From NCBI RefSeq assembly GCF_014696065.1, contig NZ_JACJPL010000033.1:1-48099 (forward strand): a stretch of DNA of 48,099 nucleotides, in the 5' to 3' direction. The stretch's first letter is position 1. Every line of letters begins with the position of its first letter. The position numbers were made by a program, and so were the translations under genes. The notes beneath the pieces are model-generated. The model was not told the origin of the DNA. It searched no databases and saw nothing but the letters and a program-made list of their open reading frames with translations. The stretch comes from Leptolyngbya sp. FACHB-261. GTDB taxonomy: Bacteria; Cyanobacteriota; Cyanobacteriia; FACHB-261. Of the stretch, positions 1-7,050 are shown in pieces.

Positions 1-284
1 GCTTGCAGGTTGCGCACATCGTACTGGCTGTCGGACGGGCCGATCACGCCAGCCGAGGCAGTCAGCAGGCGGTCCCGCAGTTGTTGGGGAATCTCAGCCG
101 TCAGCATGTGGTCCCGGACTTGCTGAGGAATCTCAGCGGTCAACATGTGGTCCCGCACTTGGCTTGGGATGGCAGCAGTTTCAAAGCGCTCCCGAATCTT
201 TTCGGGGATGGCCGCTTGAGCAGCAGAAGCGAGACCGAGCGTGAAGAGGGTAGCTAGAGCAGCGTTGCGAAGAGTGCTTTTCAT
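1..284 (-). CDS. Secreted repeat protein, partial (runs off left edge)
   Basis: Reading leftwards from an ATG at 284, the protein opens with a Sec signal peptide (MKST start, hydrophobic core, Ala-Gln-Ala cleavage motif near residue 23). It then has near-identical repeats of about 13 residues built on AEIPQQVRDHMLT, two clear copies plus diverged ones. The repeats suggest a small exported or periplasmic protein; I do not recognise the family. AAAGGAA lies just before the ATG, and a good sigma-70 promoter sits 45 bp upstream. The C-terminus is outside the window. An open frame on the plus strand (3-257) is its shadow. Function unknown. Confidence 0.72.
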   Translation of the reverse strand, partial: MKSTLRNAALATLFTLGLASAAQAAIPEKIRERFETAAIPSQVRDHMLTAEIPQQVRDHMLTAEIPQQLRDRLLTASAGVIGPSDSQYDVRNLQ

Positions 285-328
285 TTCCTTTACCTCAGAC
301 TGTTTGGACTCGAACTCTCTATGTCCTT

Positions 329-357
329 AATGTAGACCCTTATTGTTTGAATGTCAA
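329..357 (-). promoter_or_regulatory. Sigma-70 type promoter for the secreted repeat protein
   Basis: On the minus strand a perfect -35 TTGACA (357-352), a 17-bp spacer and a -10 TACATT (334-329) precede the ATG at 284. The predicted start of transcription is near 322, giving a leader of about 38 nt. Confidence 0.7.
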
Positions 358-413
358 CAGTCTGAATAAGAGAATTTTCGACAAGCTTTGACCAGGTCCC
401 AATAAGCAAGGCC

Positions 414-644
414 CTAAGGGAACTGATTCGCTGCTGGTTTTGCAACCAGATCCCGCTCAGCGGGGCTTAATCGGTAAGCGAGCTGTAGGGCAACTGTAGG
501 CTGGGATGGGTCGGTCGGACCCCAACACTTCCCAGATGCCCTCCCAAGCTGCAGGTGCACAGTTCTTGGCCCCCCCCTGTAGCTCTCATCATCGCTTGTG
601 GCTCTGACGCAGTTATTCACTGTCAAAGCCATAGACAGCCGCAC
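414..644 (-). CDS. Possible small hypothetical protein
   Basis: A 76-residue open frame begins with GTG three bases after the stop of the upstream minus-strand gene (an ATG four codons in is an alternative). That spacing would fit operon coupling. There is no recognisable domain, no clear ribosome binding site, and composition does not decide. It may be chance. The frame contains the palindrome CCCGCTCAGCGGG at about 451-463. Confidence 0.25.
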   Translation of the reverse strand: MRLSMALTVNNCVRATSDDESYRGGPRTVHLQLGRASGKCWGPTDPSQPTVALQLAYRLSPAERDLVAKPAANQFP

Positions 645-647
645 TAC

Positions 648-1235
648 CTAGCTTTTTATAAAAGCTGACTCAGGAGCTGATAGTTGATCGCACATCACCT
701 GCAGCTTCGAGGCTTGATGACCCCGCTCAATCTCAGCCTCGGCCTTCAGCTTGTGCTTCAGGGGTAGATAAACGGGTTTGACTTTGCCCTGCTCACAGGT
801 GACATGGTTGTAGTAGGTTCGGCCGTTGGGTTTAGGGTAAGCGGCGATTGAACCCTCCCGAGTTCCCTGAGCCACCAACTCTCTCACCGCCTGTTGCAGC
901 TCTGCTACTGCTTGGGTGAGGTGAGTGGCAGCTCGGCCAACTGGAGTTAGAGAGTCATGCCAAACTTGAGAGCTTTGGCATGAAAGCAGGGTTGTTGCTT
1001 GAGGCGGCTTCGGAGCTTCTGCGCCACCGAGTGATTCATGCAAAAGTTCTGTGTCTTGGCATGAATTGCTCACCAGCGGCCCAAGCTCTGGCCCAACGGC
1101 TCCCGTTCCCGTCTGTTCATGCAAACTGCTGTCGCTTTGACATGAATGCAAAGATGCTTGGGGAGCAGCTTCTTCAGGCTGACCTGGAATTTCTGCAGGA
1201 CTACTAGTTATTGCGCGGCGCCGTCGTTTGCTCAT
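648..1235 (-). CDS. Hypothetical plasmid protein with three 27-residue repeats
   Basis: A 195-residue basic-start protein (MSKRRRR). Residues of about 28-110 hold three tandem 27-residue units, each with S-C-Q near the start and H-(E/D) eight or so residues later. This is followed by a helical stretch (ELQQAVRELV) and a C-terminal Tyr/Lys-rich segment (TYYNHVTCEQGKVKPVYLPL) that resembles the small conserved C-terminal boxes of uncharacterised cyanobacterial plasmid proteins. The repeat DNA also forms three interrupted palindromes (see the separate entry). GGAGGT lies about 14 nt before the ATG. It lies downstream of a helix-turn-helix gene on the same strand. Function unknown. Confidence 0.55.
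   Translation of the reverse strand: MSKRRRRAITSSPAEIPGQPEEAAPQASLHSCQSDSSLHEQTGTGAVGPELGPLVSNSCQDTELLHESLGGAEAPKPPQATTLLSCQSSQVWHDSLTPVGRAATHLTQAVAELQQAVRELVAQGTREGSIAAYPKPNGRTYYNHVTCEQGKVKPVYLPLKHKLKAEAEIERGHQASKLQVMCDQLSAPESAFIKS
955..1147. repeat. Three interrupted palindromes with an 81-bp period
   Basis: Arms TCATGCCAAA (955-964) and TTTGGCATGA (974-983) form a perfect 10-bp inverted repeat with a 9-bp spacer. Near-identical pairs follow at 1034-1044/1056-1066 and 1116-1125/1136-1146. The right arms start exactly 81 bp apart. They lie inside the coding sequence and correspond to its 27-residue protein repeat. They may be protein-binding sites (iteron-like) as well as coding repeats. 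Confidence 0.7.
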
Positions 1236-1348
1236 CTGCCGCTCGCTACCTCCAGACAGACGCTCTTAGTCCGGCCCCAGCTGGCTTACCCCTGACACTC
1301 AAAGCCAGCAACTCCCCCAGCCACCCTGACGCTCAGGACTCAACTGCT

Positions 1349-2011
1349 CTATCGCTTGCTCGAGGTCTCGCCGCTGTAGCTTGAGGCCAGCTCCTGAAGC
1401 TGGGCAGGGGTCTCACACTGCTGCAGGGCAGCACACAAGGTAGCCAGGGCAGGATTGCCCCCATCAGAGCGTGATGGTGCAACAGCTTCAGCGGGCACTC
1501 TCAGTAGGTCCCAGGCTCGCAACACTTCCTGACTGCAACCCACCTGAACTTCATAACTGGCAGTTTGTAGGTAGAAGCGGAGCACTCTGCCTCGCTCTCC
1601 CGGTCGCTGGCGCAGCCCCACCACTTCCTGTGGAGCAAAGGCGGTTGCTGAAGGCAGCTCTGAGCCTTTTTCACTTACCTGCTGCACCCAGGTCTGCTGC
1701 TCTGGGGTTAGAAGCTCGAAAGCCTGTTTCAGGTGGGGCGTAGCGGTCTTCTGTTGCAGTAGGTCTTGTTCCTGACGAGTGCGACACTGCAGCAGGTGTT
1801 GGGCGAGGTGCAGCTGGAGTTGGGGTGAAAGGGGCTCAATTGCTCGAGCAGCAACGGTTTGACTATGTGGTTCAGACTTATTCCTAGCGTCACTACTTAG
1901 ATCTAAAGCGCTAGGAATAGTGTCTGAACACTGCTCCAACCTCTGCAGGTCCATGCTTCTGAGGATCTTGCTGATGGCGCTTTGCGTCAGGCCAACAAGC
2001 TGGGCAATCAC
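1349..2011 (-). CDS. Helix-turn-helix DNA-binding protein, plasmid type, probably N-terminally truncated
   Basis: A 220-residue frame from GTG 2011. Residues 1-20 form a helix-turn-helix (IAQLVGLTQSAISKILRSM) of the kind found in ParB/KorB-like or resolvase-like regulators. The middle is Gln-rich and helical. The C-terminal part contains a VLRFYLQTASYEVQVGCS segment and ends with a Ser/Lys tail. The HTH starts at the very first residue, so the start is suspicious: the DNA upstream still encodes plausible sequence in other frames (see 2012-2215). Likely a plasmid replication or partition regulator; specific role unknown. Confidence 0.55.
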   Translation of the reverse strand: MIAQLVGLTQSAISKILRSMDLQRLEQCSDTIPSALDLSSDARNKSEPHSQTVAARAIEPLSPQLQLHLAQHLLQCRTRQEQDLLQQKTATPHLKQAFELLTPEQQTWVQQVSEKGSELPSATAFAPQEVVGLRQRPGERGRVLRFYLQTASYEVQVGCSQEVLRAWDLLRVPAEAVAPSRSDGGNPALATLCAALQQCETPAQLQELASSYSGETSSKR

Positions 2012-2215
2012 CGCCCACCTGCTGCTTCAGTGGCAATGGCTCCTAGTCGTAAGCGGTGGTCAAGGGTTCAGGCTCTGTTCCTGCGGCAGCAGTGATAGCT
2101 TTTCACCCGGCGAAGTCGTTTGGTTGTGGGTAAGCTGAGCCGGTTGCCGGATTGCTAAAGGCAGCTCCCCTCCGCTCGCCCGAGGAAGTTGAACCCTAGA
2201 GATCCTCTTAGGCGG
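2012..2215 (-). pseudogene. Frameshifted 5' portion of the 1349-2011 HTH gene
   Basis: Minus-strand DNA upstream of GTG 2011 is open in one frame (LPLAIRQPAQLTHNQTTSP... ending QSLNP, stop). It then reads plausibly in a second frame (TLDHRLRLGAIATEAAGGR, stop), and that segment abuts the HTH frame. Together they would add about 70 residues, including a helix expected just before the recognition HTH. Two frameshifts are needed, so this is either a decayed 5' end or sequence error. Inference from reading frames only. Confidence 0.4.
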
Positions 2216-2251
2216 TCAATCGAGCCCTACTTTGCATGGGCTTGATTGACC
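2214..2251. repeat. 14-bp inverted repeat hairpin
   Basis: Arms GGTCAATCGAGCCC (2214-2227) and GGGCTTGATTGACC (2238-2251) match at 13 of 14 positions around a 10-nt loop. There is no T-run on either side, so an operator or attenuator just upstream of the HTH gene is more likely than a terminator. Confidence 0.6.
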
Positions 2252-2625
2252 TCTCTGCGCTCATGAGTTTGGTTGCTAAAGCGGAGGGTGTTGCTACGGA
2301 GCTGGAGGGATTGCTATGAAGGGTCAGAGTCAAGATACTCATCGCGGTTACTCTTTCTCCTGAGCAGGGAAGTTCAGGGAGAGCAGAGCAAGCCAGGGAC
2401 AGGTTTCCATAGGCTCTGGTTATCCCAATTGCAAGGAAGGGGAGCTAGGTGTAGGGGGGGGCATCCAGCGTTCAATCTCCGGCACGAGAAATGGATGCCA
2501 GATTCTGTCAGATCTTTGAAAGCCCAGTGCGTGATCGGATCAATCTGATCAGGCTGTAATAAAAGAGCTAAAAGCCTTATACATCAGGACTTTTGCGGAT
2601 CGCGTTGTGTGTCGATCCGGGAGCT
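2252..2625. other. Intergenic region without a supported gene
   Basis: No frame here shows a recognisable protein. Short open frames on the plus strand (for example 2273-2548) lack ribosome binding sites and known motifs. The region sits between the HTH gene's 5' remains and the repeat cluster at 2626-2729. Confidence 0.5.
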
Positions 2626-2729
2626 TTTGTAGTAACCCTCAAAGCCTTGCTCCGTAAGGCTTTGAGGCCAATTTTTCGAGAAATTTTTTTTACTACAAAG
2701 CTGCTTGTAGTAAACAATGCAAGTAGTAA
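2626..2729. promoter_or_regulatory. Cluster of TTTGTAGTAA sites (candidate operators or iterons)
   Basis: TTTGTAGTAA occurs at 2626-2635, exactly inverted as TTACTACAAA at 2690-2699, as CTTGTAGTAA at 2704-2713, and partly as CAAGTAGTAA at 2720-2729. The second and third form a 9-bp inverted repeat. Four related sites within about 100 bp, next to a gene for an XRE-domain protein, suggest binding sites for that protein or origin iterons. Inference; no binding data. Confidence 0.5.
2637..2667 (+). terminator. Strong 12-bp hairpin, terminator-like on the plus strand
   Basis: CCTCAAAGCCTT (2637-2648) and AAGGCTTTGAGG (2656-2667) pair perfectly around a 7-nt loop. They are followed on the plus strand by CCAATTTTTC and a longer T-run near 2683-2691. 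No plus-strand gene ends here, so it may block transcription into the plasmid genes or be part of the surrounding repeat cluster. Confidence 0.5.
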
Positions 2730-2759
2730 TAGCGGCAAACGGAAGAGTAGGCTCGATAC

Positions 2760-3442
2760 TCACAGCTTGAGGACCTTTCTGAGGCTCACTTCTATTTCAG
2801 GCGTGAGTTCTCGTCGGCCAAACTCAAGGTGGGAGATAAGCTGTTGGGAGACACCTAGAGTTCCAGCTAGCCTTGCTTGACTCCAACCCCTGCTTTTGCG
2901 GGCATCGCGGATTTCTTGGCCTGTAATAGGCTTCGTGGAGGCTGGAGGCAGTTGAGCTTTATAGATGGGGCGATTGCTCAACTTACCAGGCTTCCTACAA
3001 TCCAATAATTCTGGAATTGGTTCAGGTGGTCGAACTGTAAGCTTACTTTCAAGCAGAATGTTGATATACCCTTTGGGCTTACGCGCCTGACCATCAGGCC
3101 TAAGCGACTCAGGATATTTCTCGTCGAATTCAATTGTCCAGCCCAGCCTTACGAGAGTTTTCAGTGATTCATTCCACTGGTCCAATAGGTCGCGAGCTTT
3201 GTGGCGGTCTTGCTTGCTTGGTAAAGCTTTTCATCATATCCAACTAGAAGCGCTCCCAGTAGTGCCTTGACTCGATACACACCGGAGGTACGAATTCGGC
3301 TTTCTAAAGTGAGATGAATGGCTAAACGAAGAGCAAGTTCGTTATGGTAAGGGTCAATTTTAAGGACACTTTGGGCAATGTAACCGAATTGGTGAAGAGC
3401 TTCTTTAGCTTTTGCACCCCCTCGATTAAGAAAGCCTTTTGT
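2760..3442 (-). pseudogene. C-terminal third of a broken XRE-domain plasmid protein
   Basis: From 3185 to 2760 an open frame ends in a clear XRE/Cro-type helix-turn-helix (TGQEIRDARKSRGWSQARLA, then VSQQLISHLEFGRR). DNA 3442-3190 encodes further good protein in a different frame (GGAKAKEALHQFGYIAQSVL; LRLAIHLTLESRIRTSGVYR; KALLGALLVGYDEKLY), which runs into DLLDQWNESLKTLVRLGW only after a frameshift near 3200. The upstream end is in frame with the gene segment at 3443-3856 across a TGA. With 3869-4420 it forms one gene of about 550 codons. The shape (N-terminal winged-helix-like part plus C-terminal XRE domain) fits a cyanobacterial plasmid replication or regulatory protein; identity uncertain. 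Confidence 0.6.
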
Positions 3443-3856
3443 TCAAAGACCTAGTTGAACTTGAAGTTCGGCTTTTGCCAGATTCTCCAATTGGTCAGAG
3501 AGAAGAGTTTTTTGCCCCGTAGCACTGATGCTAATATTCCACATGCGTGAGGTTTGCACAGTTACCTGGGTTTTGTGCCGACTAATTTGCCCTTCTTTCC
3601 ACTCGACTTTAACTAGCAAGCAATCTAGCGCGAAAGCACAGCCAACTAATTCAGATAATTTTTGACTGAGTGAAATATCTTTTCGGTTACTCCAACCAAG
3701 GTTTCTAATGACATCTTCCCCAGATAGCGTAAAACTACCGCTCCAGGGCTCTTCCTGATTCATCGCATGGGCGGCCAAAATTAGCTGAAGCTTGACGGTA
3801 TTGAAGCCAAAATTATTGATGATTTTCTCAGCGGCATCCCAAGGCAAAGTTGTCAC
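3443..3856 (-). pseudogene. Middle segment of the broken XRE-domain plasmid protein
   Basis: A 137-residue open stretch from GTG 3856 (MTTLPWDAAEKIINNFGFNT). It has alternating helix and strand, and a GEDVIRNLGWSNRKDISLSQ segment that resembles the winged-helix part of initiator-like proteins. Upstream it is in frame with the 183-codon segment across a single TAA (3871-3869). Downstream it is in frame with further coding sequence across a TGA (3445-3443). Either it is a fragment of a gene with nonsense mutations, or separate short genes in one frame; three collinear segments make the first more likely. A weak GGAG lies before the GTG. Confidence 0.55.
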
Positions 3857-3868
3857 ATCTCCAGGGGT

Positions 3869-4420
3869 TTAGATGTAATGCTCAATGTAGTTTTGGGGGT
3901 TGCTTTTAGAAATTTTTGAAAAGACAGCAACTCCATCTTGGTCACGCCAAAGGTCCTTCCTAAGCTGCGACTCTAACGAACTAATGAATGGTGCGCCAGT
4001 TGGAATCCGCTCAATATTCTTGTTTAGAAAAAGCTCATTCTCCTTAGCATTGACAGCACTCGTGTCAATTAAGTCTTCTAGTTCTTTGCTTAGAAATCTG
4101 GCTCTGCTTCTGAGCTCCTCAAGATTTTTTTGAATATGAGCTTTCAGGCCCTGATATTCAGAGGATTTGTAAGCTAACAAAGAAGCATTTAAAAGCTCAT
4201 CAATAGTTACGTTAGCAGCTTCTAAATTAATTTTGTTTAACCTGACCTCGTCAGCTAACTGAGCACAAAAATCCTTCCTCCGAACTGCCTGTAAACAAGC
4301 TTCAGCATTCTGTAGCCACTTCAATATATAAGGAGCACCAAGTGCCCCTGTTTCCATGAAGGGAGCTAATGCTGCCACCAGGTCGTTCATTTCGTTGGGA
4401 TTTATAAGCTCAGTGCTCAA
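3869..4420 (-). pseudogene. N-terminal segment of the broken XRE-domain plasmid protein
   Basis: A 183-codon open stretch from TTG 4420 (an ATG at codon 11 is an alternative). The product is soluble and mostly helical, with a heptad-like region (LKAHIQKNLEELRSRARFLS) and no Cys-rich or membrane part. It ends YIEHYI then TAA, and continues in the same frame into TPGDVTTLPWDAAEK of the next segment. I read the TAA as an internal nonsense codon in one long gene. No assigned function. Confidence 0.5.
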
Positions 4421-5458
4421 GGAGCTTCTTTGCTACCACTAGGATACTCTATGGAATGCAGCTTTTCTTTGACTTGAAAATTTTATAGTCCAGCTTCTCG
4501 AAAAGCTTGAGCCAGCGCTTCAACAATATCTAACTCTAGACTCCATCGTTGTAAATACTCAAAGTCTAACTTGTTCCCCTGCATACTTAAGACTCCCAGC
4601 ACAATACAGTAATTCTAAACTAACTCCACTTTTTGAATTATCAATGAGGCTGAATCAGGTAGAGATTGCCGCAAAATCACCGGGATCGTAGCTAATATCA
4701 CCAACAAAATAAAAAGACAAAACGAGATTAAAGGTAGACCGCCCCATTCCCTCCAGCGTCAGGTCAGGAGGGATCATTCACCGAATATTGTGCTGAAAGC
4801 GGTTCCATTCCCGATGGGTCTACCCGACTTGCTGTCACGCCAGCAATAATCCCGCCAATCACTGAACTCCATACCTCTGCACCGCTTCTAGGTCGCTATC
4901 TCCCAAGTTCCCTAGTCGCTTAATCGGATAGTGTTTTCATCAGAAGCATTTGCTCCGGTTCTCCCAGAGTTGAGGGCCTAGGGGGCAGCTAGGGCAAGAG
5001 ATGATACTTTTAAACCCCCTCTCAGGCGCTACTAATGTCTTTGACCAAGCCCCTGATACCTCTCGCTTAAGGGTCGGGCCCTAGTAATAGGATTATTGAC
5101 TCAGTGATTGAATCTTGCCAGGGCTTATATTAGTAGATACGGTTTCTTGCTAAGCCACTTGGTTGTAAGTTCTGGTCTGACTACTCGTTGCGTAGACGCT
5201 CCAGTTCTTGTTTGGTGAGGATGCGTAATAAAGCTGTCAATTAGTCTGCTTTTTGCAAACTTTCAGTGTTGCCAACTCTTCAGGACTAGCAATCAAGTAA
5301 CCTTCCAGCCCCTTACCCACCAGCAAGCCTTAAGAACCTTGGCACGGCTTCGAGATAGCCAGAAGATGTTTGCCCGGTTTGCTGAGTTGGCATCGCATGG
5401 ATAGCCAAGTTACCTCTTCTTGGATAAGAAACGGTGTCTGCTGTACTGACAAGTGCCA
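4421..5458. other. About 1 kb without an intact gene
   Basis: No frame of useful length is supported. Short minus-strand stretches look like protein remains: about 4600-4490 (NKLDFEYLQRWSLELDIVEA, stop), about 4860-4770 (VIGGIIAGVTASRVDPSGME, stop), about 5330-5240 (KGLEGYLIASPEELATLKVC, stop) and about 5225-5185 (LRILTKQELERLRNE, stop). I could not join them into one gene. Degenerated plasmid DNA is the likeliest reading. Confidence 0.45.
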
Positions 5459-5737
5459 TTAGAAAATCAGGGGCTTGATCCTAGCCAAGACCTCTGAAAC
5501 CACCGCACTCGGAGCTTCCTCAGGGAATTTTACACCCCATTCGTGCCAGTCCAGAAACTTGAGGTGATCAGCCAAGATACAGCCTGTCGTCCTCATGCCC
5601 AAAGGAAGAACAACCTCAAAGGGATAGCCCTTCTGCTGATTTGTGATTGGGCAGGCCAACATCAAGCGAGCCTTCCTGTTGTAGGCAGCATGGGATAAGA
5701 CGAGGGCAGGACGAAAGCCTGCTTGCTCCCGCCCCAC
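5459..5737 (-). CDS. MazF/PemK-family toxin, N-terminally truncated
   Basis: The 92-residue frame from GTG 5737 carries the PemK/MazF core (GREQAGFRPALVLSHAAYNR, then a LACPITNQQKGYPFEVVLP strand and ILADHLKFLDW). Family members are mRNA endoribonucleases of about 110 residues, beginning with an RGDI(V/I)W(V/L) strand that helps build the active site. That strand is missing: the open frame reads FSYVK upstream and then meets a hairpin terminator. No antitoxin gene is adjacent. The protein is probably non-functional and, lying behind a terminator, poorly transcribed. Confidence 0.7.
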   Translation of the reverse strand: MGREQAGFRPALVLSHAAYNRKARLMLACPITNQQKGYPFEVVLPLGMRTTGCILADHLKFLDWHEWGVKFPEEAPSAVVSEVLARIKPLIF

Positions 5738-5750
5738 TTTGACATAGGAG

Positions 5751-5791
5751 AAATAAAATGCCTCCCTCGGTAAGTGGGAGGCATTTTATTT
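5751..5791. terminator. Bidirectional rho-independent terminator of the exopolysaccharide operon
   Basis: AAATAAAATGCCTCCC (5751-5766) and GGGAGGCATTTTATTT (5776-5791) form a perfect 16-bp stem around a 9-nt loop. The GC-rich part is flanked by A/T runs, so it can work in both directions. It lies 71 bp beyond the stop of the last operon gene (5862). Confidence 0.85.
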
Positions 5792-5861
5792 TCATGGGTG
5801 TCTAGCAATGTTTCTGGTTGTCCCAACCGGCTAACTAAACTGTCCGAGCCGGTTGGAAGAA

Positions 5862-7013
5862 CTACCCTATGCAGGCCTTGAATAAGGCAGGATCATCCCA
5901 AGGAACATCATGATAGGCTTTTTCCAAATGGGGGCTTTGAACGTCGCGGTACCATTCCTGCGGAAAGAGAGCAGCCAGAGCATTGCCCTGAAGAGTTGGA
6001 GCTTGGGTGTAAGCTCCGCCGCTCAATTTAGCGTAAAGTGCTGCGCACAGATCCCTGCCAACTGATGAGCCAAGATGAGAAACAGGTATGGGACGAGGGT
6101 TACATTCTATGAAATAAGCATGCCCCTCCTCTGAAAGCATGAAGTCAAATCCAGCGAAACCTGTGTACTCAAAGTGAGCAATTAGAGCTGAGGCTGTCGC
6201 AGCCATTTCTGGGTGTTCGATAAAACGAACAACGCTGCTTGGCCCGTTAGGCGTTGGAGAGGTGCATTCCTTAGCGGCAGCAAAACCAGTCAAAATCTCA
6301 CCCGAAACAGCTACTGCACTATACATAGCTGCCTTACCTCCTATGAATTGCTGCACACTAAGCGTGTTGTCAGATAGCAACCAGCTTCTATTTAGCAGCC
6401 GACTTACGGACTTTCTGAACCTGCTCTTTTTCCTTGGTAGAAATGCTGGCAGACTTTGCAATAGCTCGTCCTGACTATCACAAACTTTTACTCCCGCTCC
6501 TGACCAGCTAAAATCCTTCTTAAGCACAACTGGATAGTTGTATTTGCTAGCGAACTCTAAAGCCTCATCTAAGCTCCGAACTACTTTCTGCATTGGCGTC
6601 TGCAGACCCAGTTCCTGTGCAACCAGTTGAGTATGATGTTTGAGAACAGTGGCTTCAAAGAGCTTAGCATTACCTAATGAGCGCTGAATAACCGTTAGCG
6701 CTTCGGCTAGGATGAAACTAGGATTTTCTATTCCCAGACGTACAAGGTAGTGCAAAAAGCAAACAGCAATTTCATCTCCAGGGATGATAATGACTGGATG
6801 CCACTCATGAATTGCCTGAACCAAAGACCTGAGTAATTGCCTACCCGACTTGGTTGAGCTCAATAGAAATCGTTGATCTACATGACCCGTTTTCGCCAGA
6901 AAACTCAATGGATGGCACAAAACACCTACCTTGAAACCCACCTGCTGTAAAGCTTTAGGTAGTCTAGCAATGCCAAGCCGCTCGCGGTCAACAGAGAAAA
7001 CTAATACATGCAC
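5862..7013 (-). CDS. ATP-grasp enzyme of the exopolysaccharide operon
   Basis: A 383-residue protein with an ATP-grasp fold. The nucleotide-binding strand and loop are near residues 162-180 (YPVVLKKDFSWSGAGVKVCD), and the metal/ATP site near 290-310 (GFAGFDFM ... AYFIECNPRP). ATP-grasp enzymes couple ATP cleavage to carboxylate-amine or similar ligation, so it may add an amino acid or other acyl group to a sugar precursor; the substrate cannot be read from sequence. Start is GTG 7013 with GGAG about 10 nt upstream. It is the last gene of the eight-gene operon, just before the terminator. Confidence 0.8.
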   Translation of the reverse strand: MHVLVFSVDRERLGIARLPKALQQVGFKVGVLCHPLSFLAKTGHVDQRFLLSSTKSGRQLLRSLVQAIHEWHPVIIIPGDEIAVCFLHYLVRLGIENPSFILAEALTVIQRSLGNAKLFEATVLKHHTQLVAQELGLQTPMQKVVRSLDEALEFASKYNYPVVLKKDFSWSGAGVKVCDSQDELLQSLPAFLPRKKSRFRKSVSRLLNRSWLLSDNTLSVQQFIGGKAAMYSAVAVSGEILTGFAAAKECTSPTPNGPSSVVRFIEHPEMAATASALIAHFEYTGFAGFDFMLSEEGHAYFIECNPRPIPVSHLGSSVGRDLCAALYAKLSGGAYTQAPTLQGNALAALFPQEWYRDVQSPHLEKAYHDVPWDDPALFKACIG

Positions 7014-7050
7014 AATTCTTTAGCTCCAATGATATCTTTCAGCGGTTTGA

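Noticed and set aside
3-257. Plus-strand open frame of 84 codons at the left edge
   Set aside because: It is antisense to the secreted repeat protein, which has a signal peptide, ribosome site and promoter; its own repeats only mirror that gene.
2273-2880. Plus-strand open frames of about 90 codons
   Set aside because: No ribosome site or motif; the second overlaps the XRE helix-turn-helix coding region antisense and crosses the hairpin and site cluster.
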